From the NCBI GenBank assembly GCA_003550305.1, contig QKYT01000118.1, positions 183,308-247,307 on the forward strand: a stretch of DNA of 64,000 nucleotides, written 5' to 3'. Below the pieces are notes generated by a model. The model did not search any database. It was not told where the DNA came from and was given only the letters and a program-made list of their open reading frames with translations. The position numbers were made by a program, and so were the translations under genes. Positions 1-11,229 of the stretch are shown here, piece after piece (positions within the stretch are counted from its first letter, which is position 1; the number at the start of each line of letters is the position of its first letter). Source of the stretch: Glomus cerebriforme (taxonomy: Eukaryota; Glomeromycota; Glomeromycetes; Glomerales; Glomeraceae).

Positions 1-332
1 TTATTCAAGGATTTAAAAGAAATTTCTTTCAAAAATGTTTCATATTCGAAAAGAGTTGGTAAATTCAAAAGACCCTTGGAGTGAAGCATAGAACATCCAT
101 CATCATCTAGCCAATCACGATAACGCCTATTTAAACAAGAAATATATGTCGTTATAAATATCTCAGATTTCGTTTCTTTTTGAAAAGTAATTTTCCAGAG
201 AAAAGGTACTGTAAGTCTACACCAACGTCTATTTATATATAGACAAGAATACAATGAATTTTCGTAAATTTCAGTGTCTTTCAAAAGTTTTAATATTTCA
301 TAAATAATATCGTTTGTGAGAACGCTGGACAT
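1..332 (-). CDS. F-box-like protein, N-terminal part, cut by window edge
   Basis: Reading the minus strand from the ATG at 332, about 110 codons stay open to base 1, so the C-terminal part lies outside the window. The start reads MSSVLTNDIIYEILK, then an IYENSLYSCLYINRRWCRL stretch and VPFLWK. The order 'hydrophobic/acidic start, I-x-x-EIL, LYSCL-x-x-N-RxWC, P-x-LW' is that of the divergent F-box domains common in Rhizophagus. By family knowledge such proteins would recruit substrates to an SCF ubiquitin ligase through Skp1; the substrate cannot be guessed. The ATG fits because it directly precedes the F-box-like segment and upstream sequence is AT-rich noncoding DNA. Leucine-rich repeats, usual downstream in this family, would be outside the window. 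Confidence 0.65.
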   Translation of the reverse strand, partial: MSSVLTNDIIYEILKLLKDTEIYENSLYSCLYINRRWCRLTVPFLWKITFQKETKSEIFITTYISCLNRRYRDWLDDDGCSMLHSKGLLNLPTLFEYETFLKEISFKSLN

Positions 333-1055
333 TTTTCTTAAAGATTTTGTTGAGCATTCGGAGAAGAAACGGGGGAAAAAAACTGTAAATGAAAAATTAA
401 ATGGTCAATGAATTGAATGAGCACAAAAATGAAAACTTTGAAAGGCCATTTATATAATCACATGATGAAACTTTGTGTGTAACAAACGTCTTGACATTGC
501 ATTGAAATTTTTTTTTTTCGTAAGAAAAAAAAAACAATAAATTTCCTGATGTGTGGATAGTTGAAAGGTGAAAGGGGGTACGTACCAAAACTGTATTTTG
601 TGTAAAACTCATAAGGGAGTAATAAAAAATTATACGTTTTTATATAAAATTGGTGTTAAATTTGGATAAATGAAAATTTGATTAATCTTTAATTTAACTA
701 AAAGTAGATTTACCGCAAAATTATATTCGTTCATATTATAAAATTCAACGGCTTGTATGTTACGTGATACGCTAATTTGCTATGCTTTATAGTTTGTCGG
801 GTCAAAATTTGTTCCTAATATTGCACTACTACTGAGGATAAATAGAGGAGAGAAAGAACCGAAGCATTTCTATTTTATATTTGACATTTAAATATATATT
901 CTAACATCAATAATTTTGTGAATGGTACAGAATTTATAAAAGAAAATGTTCCGTTATTTTATATATATATATATTCTTATTTAATAATGTCCTCATAATC
1001 TCATATTTAATAAATATATAAATAATTCAATTGCTCTCGTCCCTCTCTTCTAAAA
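333..1055. other. Intergenic, F-box 5' side to BTB gene 3' side
   Basis: AT-rich sequence with no open frame I can support. It should hold the promoter of the minus-strand F-box-like gene; a CCCC-containing tract near 570-580 resembles a stress-response element on the minus strand, but this is weak. The 71-codon minus-strand frame at 397-612 shows no recognisable domain or coding character. Confidence 0.5.
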
Positions 1056-2102
1056 TCAACTCATCGGTTCATTACTCCCATCACAACTACCTAATGAATC
1101 AGAGATAGAAGAAAGACAACAATTATTTAAAACATCATCATGTTCAAAACTGTTTTCAACACCAATTTTAACCTTATACATTTGTTGTAAACCACCCCAA
1201 CCAAATTCTTCAACTTTTTTACATTCCCAAGTACAACCTTGTACAGTAGTTGTCATATATCTACCAATTTCCTCCCCAAATCTGTCCAACATGGCGTAAC
1301 CTAACATGGCAAAACAATCAAAACTCTTTTGTAATTGAGTTTTGATCGTACTATTTACACTAGGATGAATATTAAAATCTGTTATACGTTCATTGTTATG
1401 AAATGTTATTTCAAGACGAATTTGAAATTGCCTTTTAAAGAAAAATTCTTTTTTAAATTGGGATGAAATTGTTAATAATGCATTACTTAATGTAGAAGTA
1501 AATGAATCTATTTCGGTTGCAATCATTTTATGACGAAGTGAAAGTAACGAAGGTGATAATGTTGTAGCTGAAAATGAAGATGGTGGATACGTGGGAATTT
1601 TAAAGTATTCTAATTCATCTTCTAGTTCTTGAGCTGTAATTGGAATTAACCCAATTGCTAAATGAGGAATGAAAAAAGAGAATAAGTTAATTAATTATTA
1701 TAGAGAAGTTTTGTTAATTTGTATTTATTTACCTTGTTCCATCGTTGGTATTTTTCCCGTTCGATAAAATTGCATTATGTAATGGAATAAATGACCATCT
1801 CGATCTATAAAGAATTCTTTTTCATGATTCGGATCAGCTAATGGATTATCTTTATCGCTATAATGATAAAATATTGATCCAAGTAAAGTAGTTGGAAAGG
1901 AAGTTAAAGTGGATCTATATGTTTCGTACTGAAATATTGGAGAGAGAAAATGAGGATTGAACCATCTTCAATTAAATAAGAGCGTATCTGAATTTTAATA
2001 TTTCTGTACCTTAATTCCTCCCACATTTAGAATGATTTTATCGCTTGCGGGAAAAATGTTATTACTCTCATCATTAGCGTTCGCTGTCCCGTTTGTTTGC
2101 AT
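1056..2102 (-). CDS. T1-type BTB/POZ (K_tetra, KCTD-like) protein, copy 1
   Basis: Three exons on the minus strand: 2102-2010, 1928-1733 and 1657-1056, giving 296 residues with clean GT-AG borders (phases 0 and 1). Residues about 23-97 form a T1-type BTB domain: IILNVGGIK, then YETYRSTLTSFP, then DRDGHLFHYIMQFYRTGKIP. In KCTD proteins this fold oligomerises and often acts as an adaptor for Cullin-3 ubiquitin ligase; channel function is not implied because no membrane segments follow. The C-terminal half (about 165-296) carries LDRFGEEIGRYM and DDVLNNCCLSS, motifs shared with the other two BTB genes in this window but not known to me as a named domain. The first intron interrupts directly after the GGIK motif, as in both paralogues. 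Target and pathway are unknown. Confidence 0.85.
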
Positions 2103-2622
2103 GGTTGATTCTTGTGTAAGAGAGAGTATCTTTGACGAATAAGCAATCTAATATAGCAAATATAAATTCTACGTCACACAAGCCTTCAATATACGCCCAT
2201 ATCATAAAATTGGCTAGAAATATTAGATAAATATGACGATCGTGTCGCGCAAAAGCAATGCCGAATATTTTTCAAGGTTTTATTGACAAAACAAAGAAAG
2301 ATGCAAGAGTATGCTAACATATGTATCACCTGGCCCATAGCAGATTTTTTTTTTTTTTTTGTGATAAAAAAAGATAAAGTGCATCTATGCATCTAGAAAT
2401 TTCTGGTTTTTTTATTTCATTTATTTAAATTATTATTATTATTTTATTTTATTTTATTTATTTTATTTTTTTTTATCTTATAGCATATTATTATTATTTA
2501 CAATAATCAATGAATTCATACTTTATACATAATCTGTGATTTTCCTCATACAAATTGTTCCTTACGATCGTTATCGGAATGACGAAAAAATAAACGAAAT
2601 AAAATTTCACGAAAAAAAAAAG
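2103..2622. other. Intergenic between BTB copies 1 and 2
   Basis: Promoter side of BTB copy 1 and 3' side of BTB copy 2. On the minus strand upstream of the copy-1 ATG there is a TGACGT half-site (complement near 2172-2177) and a CCAAT (complement near 2208-2212), both only suggestive. The segment 2400-2480 is TTTATTTTA low-complexity DNA. No gene is supported. Confidence 0.5.
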
Positions 2623-3671
2623 TTAGTAACTATATTTTAACGACGTAGACGCTAAACAACAATTCTTAATTATTTCTTCATAATCAAATTCATCGCATAT
2701 TTGTATTCTCACACGATACATGGAATCTACAGAACCAGAATCAGTACAAACTTCAAACCAATTAAGATCCCAACATAATCCTGGATAAGCTGCTTCTAAA
2801 TGTTCACCGATTTTATCACCAAAACCATTTAATAATACATAAGCTCTTGTACCAAATGCAGGTTTATTTATTATTTCTGCTATTAATGGTACAGGAGATT
2901 TTCCAATGATAGTAGGTAATATGGTAATTAATGGTTGTATTCGATCTGAAGCGTAGAATGAGATTTCAAGTGTCACATTAAAACCAACACCTTTTGACAT
3001 AATAAATCTTTTTTGAAAATATAATATGGCCCGATTAATTGCCGCTTTTAATGTTGTAACAAAATCATCAAGTTCGGCCGCTATAGTTCGACTTCTTAGT
3101 GATAATTTTGTAGCTTGTTGTTTGATATGCTTCTTTGGTAAAAAACGTTTTGGTCGTGGTATCATGAAATAATCCAATTCTGCATCAAGTTCTTCTTGTG
3201 TTACAGGTATCGCGCATTTCACTTCAAGTTTTCATAGAAAAAAAAGAAACGAAATTTAATAAAATAACGTTTGAAATTTCGGATTTGAAAGAAGCACGTT
3301 AAACAAGCATTCGAACGCGTAATATTAAATACCTTGGTCTGCAGATGGTAATTTTCCCGTTCGATAAAATTGTAATATAAAATAAAATAATCGACCATTT
3401 CGATCAATATAATATTCGTTAACATTTATTGGATGTAATAATGATTTATTTCGTTCTTCAAACATTGTGCCGAGCATCGTTTCAGGATATGCCATTAATG
3501 TTGATCGAAATGTTTCGTACTAAAGGAAAAAAAGAGAATTTTGCTTAGAATTTGCTGCGCCACATTGTACTACATCTAAAAATTGTTCATTTCTTCCGCA
3601 CGGACACTCACTTTAATTCCGCCAACGTTTAATATTATCCGTTCTTTAGTGTTATATTTTACGTTCGACAT
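2623..3671 (-). CDS. T1-type BTB/POZ (K_tetra, KCTD-like) protein, copy 2
   Basis: Three minus-strand exons, 3671-3612, 3519-3333 and 3221-2623, give 281 residues. The T1-type BTB domain covers about residues 11-82 (RIILNVGGIK, FRSTLMAYPETMLGTMFEE, then DRNGRLFYFILQFYRTGKLP). The N-terminal leader is only ten residues, shorter than in copy 1. The C-terminal half again carries the family motifs LNGFGDKIGEHL, an aromatic CWDL segment and EEIIKNCCLAS near the end. Intron positions and phases equal those of copies 1 and 3 (after GGIK, phase 0; after the domain, phase 1), so these are duplicates of one ancestral gene. The minus-strand promoter side has a CCCCCT stretch next to a TTTAAATA box near 3828-3845. 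Likely an oligomeric adaptor; partner unknown. Confidence 0.85.
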
Positions 3672-4431
3672 TTTCGTAGCGAAAATTTTTGGTTTTCTTT
3701 ATTTTTTTAAAACGATATATTCAAAAAATATTTATTTATATTTATATCATATATATAAATAATAATCGATAATTTTTATCAAAAAAAAAAAAATATTTTT
3801 TTTTGTGTATGGAAGAAATAGTTGTTTCCATGAGGGGGTATTTAAATCAAATTTAATTTATATAAAATAAATAATTTTGTGGGCGCCAATTGATTATAAT
3901 AACATTTTCTTTCCATTATATCCAGAAATTTTACTTTATTATACATAATATACTGTAATATATGTTGTATATATATATAAATGTCAAGTGGATCTAATTA
4001 AATGGCAATAAAAATACTGAACTTTCCAAATATCTTATTCTGAAAGTAGTTTAACACACAATGATCTACAAAGAGAAACTTTATTATCGAGTTTTTCCTT
4101 GTGTAATCATCACATATATATATTAACAAAGGAAATACTAAATATTAATATTGTTAATGCATAGTTCGACCGAAGCTTGTGTTCTTTTAATTTTTTTTAG
4201 GTTTCTTTTACGACACGTAAAAATTTCAATAGTTTATTCTGATCGAATATTTATTGGACAGATTAATTCTGAAATTTTATTGGCTACGGGAATTTCAGAT
4301 TAGGTTAATAAATCTGAACTACTGGGACTAAACTTGGTATGACCGCAGTCACGCCATTTGATATTTAGTAAAAAAAAAATAGATGAAACTTTATCAAGGA
4401 ATTACACACAAAAGTCATTTGACCAGATCCT

Positions 4432-4752
4432 CCTTTTTTTTTATTATCCTTTTTTATTGAAATTTTCGGTTTTTAGATTGAAGATTTTTTTTTTTTTTTT
4501 TTTTGTGCGCGATTATTATTTTTTAATGTTTTTTTTTTATTAACTTAAATGAAAAGGTAATTAATCTTTTTAATTTCATATNNNNNNNNNNNNNNNNNNN
4601 NNCCTTTTTTTTTATTATCCTTTTTTTTTGAAATTTTCGGTTTTTAGATTGAAATTTTTTTTTTTTTTTTTTTTTGTGCGCGATTATTAATTGTTAAGGT
4701 TCTTTTTTTATTAACGTAAATGAAAAGGTAATTAATCTTTTTAATTTCATAT
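4432..4752 (+). repeat. Near-identical 150-bp direct duplication flanking an N gap
   Basis: Bases 4432-4581 and 4603-4752 are nearly the same sequence (poly-T, TTTTCGGTTTTTAGATTGAA, poly-T, GTGCGCGATTATTA, then AATGAAAAGGTAATTAATC to TTTCATAT), separated only by 21 N. Differences are mostly homopolymer lengths plus a few substitutions. This is what an assembler leaves when it fails to merge two reads or alleles over poly-T runs, so the duplication is probably artificial. Confidence 0.85.
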
Positions 4753-4788
4753 AAATTTTCCTTTTGATAAAAAGATATTCTTCATATT

Positions 4789-4851
4789 TCCCAATTGGAA
4801 AAGTGGACTAACTGATTACGATAATGTCAGGGGTTGAGTCCTGGTATAATT
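4789..4851 (+). other. tRNA-like element with A-box and damaged B-box, followed by T-run
   Basis: TGGAAAAGTGG at 4796-4806 matches the tRNA A-box (TGGCNNAGTGG) with one difference. GGTTGAGTCC at 4832-4841 is a B-box lacking one base. CTGA at 4812-4815 and TCAG at 4827-4830 can pair as an anticodon-type stem, and a run of T follows from about 4851 as in RNA polymerase III termination. The acceptor ends do not pair and the T-loop is one base short, so this is not a working tRNA. A tRNA pseudogene or the head of a tRNA-derived SINE fits. Confidence 0.35.
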
Positions 4852-5854
4852 TTTTTTTCTTGTTTTTGCCGCGTCAATCCTTAAGGAAGAGTTTCATCTG
4901 TGGGACAACTTTTCAGCCAAAGCTTCATGTACAAATATATATTATATAAAAAAAATGTAAGGAGGTTTAGTTTCATATTGTTCTTTTTAAAGTTTTAGTG
5001 GGCGGGCTGGAAAAATTTAAAAATTAAAATAAAAAGATTTCTCTATAAGACTATATTTATTATTATTGTATAAATAGAATTTAAAAAGTCGATATGCATA
5101 ATGCATGTAATGTAAATTTATGTCGTGACTGAGCGTCTATTTTAATGATATTATTTTAAATGGATAATTTTTTCTTTCAATCTAAATGATATTCTTCTTC
5201 GGAAGTAAAAAAAGGCGATCGTCATGTTGTCTAGTTTAGCATAAACTAATGAAATTCAATATAACGTAATGAACTCAAATATGACGAATTTTTTAAATAT
5301 GAGGATCAAAAAATATCTTTTTTTTTTTTTGACGTGAACTTTTTTTGATTACGAAACAACGAGTTTCTATTTTAATATGAAAACCATGTAACATGCGTAT
5401 TTCTGCACTCACTGTGGATTATATTATGATCAAATTCATTTAAACCTCCCATACCTCTAATTGAAAATCACACTTACTTTTTATATTTCGAGTATGAAAA
5501 GAGAGAACAAGTTCTTAGAAATACTAATAAAAATTACTATTTTGGGAGATATGTGTAATAATGTAGTTAGATCGCATACACAAAATCTTTTGACAATTTG
5601 AACACAAAAAAAAATATGCAGTGTAACTTTGTAACACTTTTTAATATAAATTATTTTACAAAACTTATGAGATCATAAAAAACCATTTAAGGAATCTAGA
5701 TTCTGCATTATCTATATTATCTGCATCATTTGCATAAGATCATAAGTTTTTCTTTCCTAAAATTTAATTTTTTCATTAAAAATCGTCTATATTTAGTCGA
5801 ATAGTTATAATTAAGTTTTGTTTATCATTTTGTTTTCGGTAAAGTTAATAAAGA

Positions 5855-8267
5855 ATGGTTGAAAATTCGGATTCAACTAAGCACATCAAGAAAACTTATC
5901 AATATCAAGATAAACTTCCAAAGTTACCAATACCTCCTTTGGAAGATACCATTAAAAGATATCTTTCTGCAGTTAAACCTCTTCAGGTGAAATACCATTT
6001 TTATTATGGTTTCTTGTAATGGTGAACAACCAATTAAGTTTTTTTTTTTTTTTTTGCATTATTTATTTATTTATTTATTTTTTAGAGAGAAAAAGATCAT
6101 TTACAAACAATTGCAGCGACCCAACGGTTTATGAAAGAGGAAGGTCCACTACTTCAAGAGAAACTCCAAAATTATGCTAATGATAAATCTAGTTATATTG
6201 AAGAATTTTGGTATGACTCCTATCTTAGTTATACTGATTCAGTAGTTTTGAATCTGAATCCATTTTTTGTTTTGGAGGACGATCCTACTCCTGCGAGAAA
6301 TAATCAAGTTGTTCGTGCGGCTTCTTTAATCCTATCTTCCCTAAAATTTATTCATGCCTTAAGAACGGAAAATCTTGAACCTGATATGTTTAGAGGAACT
6401 CCCCTTTGTATGTCACAATTTGACCGATTGTTTGGAACAGCTCGTTTACCATCTGGAAATGGATGCAGGATGAATACTGATCATGATTCTAGACATATAG
6501 TTGTTTTATGTCGTGGGCAATTTTATTGGTTTGATGTGTTGAAAGAATATAACGAGGTCGGAATTAATGAAAAAGAACTTATAGCCAATCTCAAAGCGAT
6601 TAAATTGGATGCCTCTGATTTGCCAATCGTAGAAGTTGCCAAAAATGCAGTTGGTGTTCTTTCTACTGAAAATCGTAAAATTTGGGCGGAACTTAGAGAT
6701 ATATTAGAAAAATCTTCAGAAAATAATAAGGATGCATTAAGAGTGCTTGATTCTGCTTTATTTGTAGTTTGTTTGGATGAAGTTTCACCCGCTTCTAGCG
6801 ATGAACTTGCAACAAATATGCTTTGCGGAACATATGATATTCAACAAGGTGTACAATGTGGTACTTGTGCCAATCGTTGGTATGATAAACTACAGATTAT
6901 TGTCTGTGAGAATGGTTCAGCCGGTGTAAATTTTGAACATACTGGTAATATTTATGAGATAATAATTTTATTGATTAATTAATTTTAATTTATTTCTATT
7001 TTAAATAAAGAAAATTAACATTTTTTTATTTTTCTCCATAAGGTGTTGATGGTCATACTGTTTTACGTTTTGTTTCGGATATTTATACTGATACAATTTT
7101 ACGGTTTGCTCGAACCATCAATAGTCATATACCTGCGTTTCATTCATCATTAACTACTCATCATGATAAACGTAGCAATGGTTTAGCAAGTATAGATACA
7201 ACTCCAAAGAAACTTGAATGGACTCTTACACCTGAAATTCGTATTGGCATTAGGTTTGCAGAAACAAGACTGAGTGATCTTATATTGCAAAACGAGGTTA
7301 AAGTTCTTGAGTTTGATAAGTATGGAAAAAGCTTTATCACACATTATAAAATGAGTCCGGATGGTTTTGTTCAGGTAAATTTTTAGAAATTAATATAATA
7401 AATATTTATATATTATTTTAATCTTATTTTTGGTTTATTTTTAGATGGCTTTCCAAGCTGCTTATTATGGTCTTTATGGTTCAATTGAATGTACTTATGA
7501 ACCTGCAATGACTAAATCATTCCTTCATGGACGAACTGAAGCAATTCGTTCAGTTACAACAGAATCTGTTGATTTTGTAAGGCTTTGGTGGACTGATGCG
7601 CCTGGTCCAGAAAAGCTCAAAGCTTTACGTGCGGCTATTCATTCTCATGTGAACTTGACGAAAATGTGTGCAAAGGGTTTAGGACAAGATAGACATTTAT
7701 ACGCTTTGCAATGTGTATGGCAAAGAGAGGTTGGTGACTCTAATGATGATGAAAAGGTACCAGTACCAGCAATATTTAAAGATATAGGTTGGCAAACTTT
7801 AAATAGTACTGTAATAAGTACAAGTAATTGTGGTAATCCTGCTTTAAGATTATTTGGATTTGGTCCCGTAGTTGCGGAAGGTTTTGGTATAGGTTATATC
7901 ATAAAGGATGAGGGAATTGCAGTAAGTTTAATAACCTATTAAAATTATTCTTTTTTGTGTTTATAACTTTTTAAAAAAATTTTTTTTTTTTTTACAGTTT
8001 TGTGCTTCATCTAAACACAGACAGACGCGTCGTTTCCTCCAAACTCTTGAGAATTATTTTAATGATGTTCGTGTACTACTACAATCAGAAAGACGTATTG
8101 CTGATAAATCACGTAATTTACCTGATGAAGAGAACATTAGCGTGCATTCAGGATATGGATATTTTGATGCTGGTGGTATTGATTCGTTATTTGAGCATCG
8201 TATGGAAGAAAAGAGAGAAGGAATGAAAAGAGTTGGCAAAGCGCTGAAACCTGTAGATTATTCATAA
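5855..8267 (+). CDS. Carnitine O-acetyltransferase
   Basis: Five exons, 5855-5986, 6086-6944, 7043-7374, 7445-7921 and 7998-8267, encode 689 residues; all borders are GT-AG and frame-consistent. The protein starts with the family's [17 protein letters not shown] segment and carries the choline/carnitine acyltransferase core: [15 protein letters not shown] strand near 215, catalytic histidine in NFEHTGVDGHT (about residue 329) and the carnitine-site STS triplet in VISTSN (about 566-568). It moves acetyl groups between CoA and carnitine, which lets acetyl units leave peroxisomes or enter mitochondria. I see no clear N-terminal presequence, and the C-terminus (KPVDYS) is not a peroxisomal PTS1, so location is open; a cytosolic (YAT-like) form is possible. 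The acetate kinase gene lies convergent 750 bp downstream. Confidence 0.93.
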
Positions 8268-9016
8268 TTCGATTATAACGACAAACCTATTTATCTAAAT
8301 TATTTTGGAAATTACTAAAATTCACCACCAGTCTAAATATTAATCATAATTTTGACAGTATTATTTATTATTATAAATTTACGAGAAGTAAAAAAAAATT
8401 ATTTCAAATATTAAAAAGGTGGCTATTCAGACAATTTTTGAGTATGCGAAAATTTTGATCTTTACAAAGTAATACTAAATTCAGGGTTGTAAATCAGTAA
8501 GTTACCAGCAAATTTTAAGACATCGGTGAGTTACCAAAAAAAGAAGTTTATTGAACAATCTCGTCTATTTATTATATAATATCATATTATCATCAATTTA
8601 TTCATCATATCCATTAATATCAAATAAAAAAAAAAAAAATTCATCATTTAAATTCATTGTAATTATTATTCTCTTGATTAATATTTTTTATTTCTATTTC
8701 TTTTCAATTTTTTTTTAATTCACTGAAAAAATTTTTTTTACCCTGAATAAATCGGGGTTTTTTTTCTTATGAGGTCTAGATCCATTGATGGTGGCATGAT
8801 TGTATTGTAGAGTGTTTAAAATTTATTCATTGAATTCATTGAATTAATGGTTACACGTCAAATGGGTCTCACATGGTTCACATGATAGCCGAAGTTAAAG
8901 AAAATAGAGAGATAAATGTTAAAAGTACACGTGAAATTTCAGCATTGTTCGATATGCACAGCAATGCATGTTATTACATAACGTGATAAAAAATTACACC
9001 CATAATCCAAATCTGT
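8268..9016. other. Intergenic between two convergent 3' ends
   Basis: Shared 3' region of the acetyltransferase and acetate kinase genes. It contains AATAAA-like polyadenylation signals on both strands (for example CTGAATAAATC near 8743) and poly-A/T. The short direct repeat ATTCATTGAATTCATTGAAT lies near 8824. No gene is supported. Confidence 0.55.
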
Positions 9017-10424
9017 TTAAATTTCTAAGATTAATTGACAAACCATCTCTTTTTCCTCATCGGTTTCAATTGCCAACACTCTAAACTTTTCATTTGTTTC
9101 ACTCGAAATATCCACAATATCTCTTCCACTCTTAAACAATTCTTCAACACTTTTATTTTTCTCTTTATCAACATTCATAAATCCCAAACATTTAACTTTT
9201 TCAACAACAGTTTCACGTAATTCTTTACTATTTTCTCCAATTCCACCAGTAAAGATCAATGCACTCACATTACCTTCTAATACTACAAAATAACTTCCAA
9301 TATAATTTACAATACGATTAATAAAAATATCATAAGTTAATTTTGCTCGTTCTTTACTAATAGAAGAATTGTTGTTTTTGTTATCATTTGTGGTATTGTG
9401 AATTGATTTTACAATTTCACTAAAATTAGAAGTACCACAAAGGCCTTTGAAACCTGAATTATGATTTAAAATAGATTCTGCTTCTGTTAAATGAAATTGT
9501 TTTTCTACTGGATGATGAGATTCTTCACCCTTACGTGCTTTTGATGAAAAATGAAATACCGCGCACGGATCAATTGAACCAGATCGCGTAGCTCCGGGTA
9601 TTCCTATTTATCATTTTTAGAATATTATTATTTTAATCAACAATAATAAAATTGAAATTGATTCGAATAAAATATTTTTTGAATTTACCTTCCAAAGGAG
9701 TTAATCCCATAGTTGTATCAACACTTTTCCCACCTTTAACAGCACAAATGCTAGCTCCACTTCCTAAATGTAAACTAATAAATTTCGAATTATCATCGTT
9801 CCAATCAATTCCCATATATTTGGCTGCAGCTTTAGTAACATAGGAATGACTTAAACCATGAAATCCGTATTTTCTAATTCTTTTCTTTTTAGCTTCATCG
9901 TAAGGCAAAGCATAAGTATAAATATGAGGTTTTAAGGATTGATGAAACAAAGTGTCAAAAAATACATAATTTATTGAAGTTGGTAATTCTCTTAAACAAG
10001 ATTTTAATATCAATACACTAGAATGATTATGCAAGGGAGCCAATTCTGATAATGAATCAAGTTTAGAGAGTTCTCGTGTTGGTGATGGATCAGATTTTAA
10101 TATTAATGATTGAGATTCTGTTGCACCATGAACAACTCTATGAACGATATATTTTATTTGTTCTTTTGAATTTAATATAGTTTCAAGCAAATAAGATAAA
10201 ATATGAGAAAATGCTTTTTCATGTGTTGGAGCATGTAAAGATTCCGTAGTTTTTGTATCAGATGAAATTATTTTTGCGGTAAATGGTGAACTTGAAGTTG
10301 TTATTTCTGATATTGATCCTTTTGACACTAAATTTATTTGATTTTTTGATTTATCAAAAAGGAATAATTTATATTTTAAACTTGAACTTCCCGCATTAAT
10401 CGCTAATATATTGATTTTCGTCAT
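9017..10424 (-). CDS. ackA: Acetate kinase
   Basis: Two exons, 10424-9689 and 9603-9017, encode 440 residues, slightly longer than the usual 400. The enzyme interconverts acetate plus ATP with acetyl phosphate. Visible signatures: NAGSSS near the N-terminus (phosphate binding), HRVVHG at 95-100, FDT near 156-158 (catalytic Asp), YGFHGLSH at 186-193, HLGSGAS at 219-225, GKSVDTTMGLTPLEG to 246, ATRSG at 250-254 (catalytic Arg), FTGGIGENS near 363-371, and the C-terminal TDEE with the conserved Glu. Exon 2 begins inside the Gly codon of LEG. In fungi that have it, acetate kinase usually works with phosphoketolase (Xfp), which supplies acetyl phosphate; that partner is not in the window. Introns and fungal base use argue against bacterial contamination. 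Confidence 0.93.
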
Positions 10425-11229
10425 TATTCTTGTAGTATATATAATTTCTTTTAAAAAAAGAAAGAAAGAAGGATTTCTTTTTTTTTATAATGAAAATGAA
10501 ACTCCATTGAACATTGACATCAAATTTACGACATAATTTGACGTAAAAATTAGTTAAATTTTAATTATTTATTATATAACCTAAATTTCAGGCTCAGCTA
10601 AAAAAGGTAAATCGAGATTTTATATCTTTGCTTTACCGTAATTGTGCAAAAAAAAAAATCTTTTAATTCATTGAATGAGACGATGAGATTTTTAAATCTC
10701 CCATATAAACTGAATAGTACTTGTTAAACTGCAAAGATATTCTAAGTCAGGGACAGGTCAAGATTTAAAAATCAATCTCTATAGTGAATTTTTCCAGTGC
10801 AAAACAAAATTTTAATCAAACTTATTAATAATGAAGTTGAGGGACTGAGTTGCTTCGTGATAAAGCGACAAAGCGACTGTAGTCTGTATACGAGATTATC
10901 ATACAATCCAAATAAGAATCCAAATTAAGAAAATTCATAACAAATTATAAAAAGCAATATTGAAAGAAAATAAGTGTAACAAACACTTCTCAAAGATCTA
11001 ATCTTATATAAAAGGAATATCTATACAGTACATACTGTATTACATGTGAATTTATTATTCTTATTTAACACTTTATAAAAATATTATTTATTTATACGCT
11101 CGTATTATAAAAGGATTTATTAATTAATTTTTATAATTATTTTATTAGCAGATAAAGCATTCATGGATCATTTATTACATTTACGCTAATTATATGTAAA
11201 TTAGTATGTTTGAGATGTGTTATATTTGC
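10425..11229. other. Intergenic between acetate kinase 5' end and HMG gene 3' end
   Basis: Promoter region of acetate kinase on the minus strand and 3' region of the HMG-box gene. A TATATATA run lies only about ten bases upstream of the acetate kinase ATG, too close for a normal TATA box. AT-rich, no supported gene. Confidence 0.5.

Larger units (their letters stand above)
3672..5854. other. Intergenic between BTB copy 2 and the carnitine acetyltransferase
   Basis: A 2.2-kb stretch with no supported gene, between two divergent transcription units. It contains a sequence gap with flanking duplicated DNA (4432-4752), a degenerate tRNA-like element (4789-4851) and poly-T/poly-A tracts. The plus-strand frame at 4358-4543 is homopolymer translation and is not counted. 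Confidence 0.6.

Noticed and set aside
397..612. 71-codon minus-strand frame
   Set aside because: No domain, low-complexity Phe/Lys runs from poly-T, and no splice partner; lies in promoter-side DNA.
4358..4543. 61-codon plus-strand frame
   Set aside because: Almost entirely poly-Phe from T-runs next to an assembly gap.
5855..8267. Peroxisomal PTS1 on the carnitine acetyltransferase
   Set aside because: The C-terminus KPVDYS does not fit the SKL-type consensus.
9035..9220. Plus-strand frame opposite acetate kinase
   Set aside because: Shadow of a clear acetate kinase exon on the other strand.
9017..10424. Bacterial contamination as source of acetate kinase
   Set aside because: The gene has a consensus intron and the same AT-rich composition as its neighbours.
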